NCBI RefSeq assembly: GCF_000966195.1
Contig: NZ_LAHL01000034.1
Location: forward strand, 1-64,000
Length of the DNA stretch: 64,000 bases
Reading direction: 5' to 3'
Origin: Domibacillus robiginosus
GTDB lineage: Bacteria; Bacillota; Bacilli; Bacillales; Domibacillaceae
The notes under the pieces were generated by a model. It was given only the letters and a program-made list of their open reading frames with translations, did not search any database and was not told the origin of the DNA. Below, piece after piece: positions 63,276 through 64,000 of this stretch (positions within the stretch are counted from its first letter, which is position 1; every line of letters starts with the position of its first letter). The position numbers and the translations under genes were made by a program.

Positions 63276-63886
63276 TTAATCCAGTTTATTATTTGCATTG
63301 AACGAAAAGTTATTCTTTTGCCAGATCATTTTCTTTATGTAACCTGTTTTTTTACTTGCCCTCTGATAGAAAAAAGCAAAAAAAGAACCGAGGAATCAAA
63401 TATCCTTCGGTCAAAAAGCTAAATAAGCTTTAAATAGGGGGTCAGTACTGTAGTAGTATAGGGATACCACCAGTATCAAGGAAATAAACTTTCCTTGATA
63501 AAGAGCTGAAGCTATATAAAGGGAAAGAGGGCCTTTTACTTGAAAGACGCCTTTTCCAGTGAACAATTAATATCAACAATGCTGTTGAGCATATCCAAAA
63601 AACGAACTATCAAAATCAACATAGAACGATAAAAAAACAGCGGGGCAGGGCCCGGCTGCAAAAATAGTTTCAAGCTGTATGAGTTGGATTCAAAACGAAC
63701 AGTACCGCTTTAAGTCATTGCAGCAAAATGCATGCAAAAAAATTAGTAAGAAAGCTCATTAAATACATGATGCCGTGAATGAACATTCTTCAGGAACTAT
63801 CTGGGAATACCGAGTCCATTTTTTGTAAAACATATAGTAACTGCACATTAAGGTTTCTCATGCTGCATAATTTAGATACCTTTTCG
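63276..63886. other. gene-free stretch with two strong hairpins
   Basis: ACCGAGGA/TCCTTCGGT at about 63386-63413 is followed by a few T. TATCAAGGAAA-taaac-TTTCCTTGATA (63474-63500) is a perfect 11-bp hairpin without a T-run. No credible gene is seen. One of them may end the sdhB transcript. Confidence 0.5.
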
Positions 63887-64000
63887 TTATGCCTGATCGC
63901 TTCCGAAGAAATTGCGGAAAGCTTGAAAAGTTGTATCCCGGTTTAACGCTGCAATAGACGTTGTCAATGGAATTCCTTTAGGACAAGACTGCACGCAGTT
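63887..64000 (-). CDS. sdhB: succinate dehydrogenase iron-sulfur subunit, 3' end
   Basis: The minus strand from the window edge reads NCVQSCPKGIPLTTSIAALN, RDTTFQAFRNFF and GSDQA to TAA. This is the C-terminus of SdhB: the Cys residues of CVQSCPKGIPL are ligands of the 3Fe-4S/4Fe-4S clusters. SdhB links the flavoprotein SdhA to the membrane cytochrome in the TCA cycle and respiratory chain. The rest of the gene, and presumably sdhA and sdhC, lies beyond 64000. Confidence 0.95.
   Translation of the reverse strand, partial: NCVQSCPKGIPLTTSIAALNRDTTFQAFRNFFGSDQA

Noticed and set aside
1-64000. CRISPR arrays, tRNA or rRNA genes, prophage or toxin-antitoxin modules
   Set aside because: No regularly spaced repeats, no cloverleaf with a CCA-type end and no phage structural genes were seen on reading both strands.

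Overview
The window looks like part of the chromosome of a low-GC, endospore-forming member of the Bacillaceae. Reasons: AGGAGG-type ribosome sites with ATG, GTG and TTG starts; two CotF-like spore coat proteins; an RsfA-type regulator; two SR1P (GapA-binding) micro-proteins; and UPF0173, UPF0045, YhfW-like and YesL-like genes as in Bacillus. No tRNA, rRNA, CRISPR array or intact insertion sequence was found. No plasmid or prophage module is evident.

Layout. 1-10 kb: GNAT acetyltransferase, UPF0045 protein, aldo/keto reductase, a frameshifted S-layer-homology protein, a DadA-like oxidoreductase with a decayed partial copy, a DDAH-type amidinohydrolase, an epimerase and a Rieske-type FAD oxidoreductase. 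10.2-15.9 kb: a sigma-54 activator, a consensus -24/-12 promoter, then iron alcohol dehydrogenase, NCS2-like carrier and semialdehyde dehydrogenase, which together fit catabolism of a small hydroxy acid such as 4-hydroxybutyrate. 16-25.7 kb: housekeeping and spore genes (hydrolase, CPBP protease, DUF1292, UPF0173, SASP-like peptide, two CotF proteins, PspA-like pair, Mqo). 26-38 kb: a sugar or sugar-acid catabolic regulon with split transketolase, SDR, tripartite TRAP transporter, an atypical phosphofructokinase, GntR regulator, RpiB, two SR1P genes and two thiol peroxidases. 38.4-50 kb: an interrupted histidine kinase, ECF sigma/anti-sigma pair, AhpF-AhpC with a PerR-like box, TetR/MMPL pair and an RsfA-type regulator. 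50.2-52.7 kb: GH4 phospho-glucosidase divergent from an RpiR regulator. 53.5-58.8 kb: the eroded remains of a rhamnogalacturonan (yes/yte-type) operon. 59.5-64 kb: small membrane and hypothetical proteins, a lipoprotein and the 3' end of sdhB on the minus strand.

The most notable system is the 26-38 kb regulon. Five promoters carry the same three-half-site operator, CTTGT-N3-ACAAG-N3-ACAA. They drive the split transketolase operon, both SR1P genes and both tpx genes. The locus therefore ties carbon uptake and pentose-phosphate-type chemistry to a GapA-binding peptide and to peroxide defence, probably under the resident GntR protein. A segmental duplication followed by decay (dead rpiB, dead rpe) explains its architecture.

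The window is rich in recent gene death: a 2-bp expansion in the SLH gene, homopolymer frameshifts in the yesL-like and yesM-like genes, a nonsense codon in a histidine kinase, and relics of an MCP, rpiB, rpe, an IS3-type transposase and a DadA paralogue. Some of the single-base lesions could be sequencing errors.
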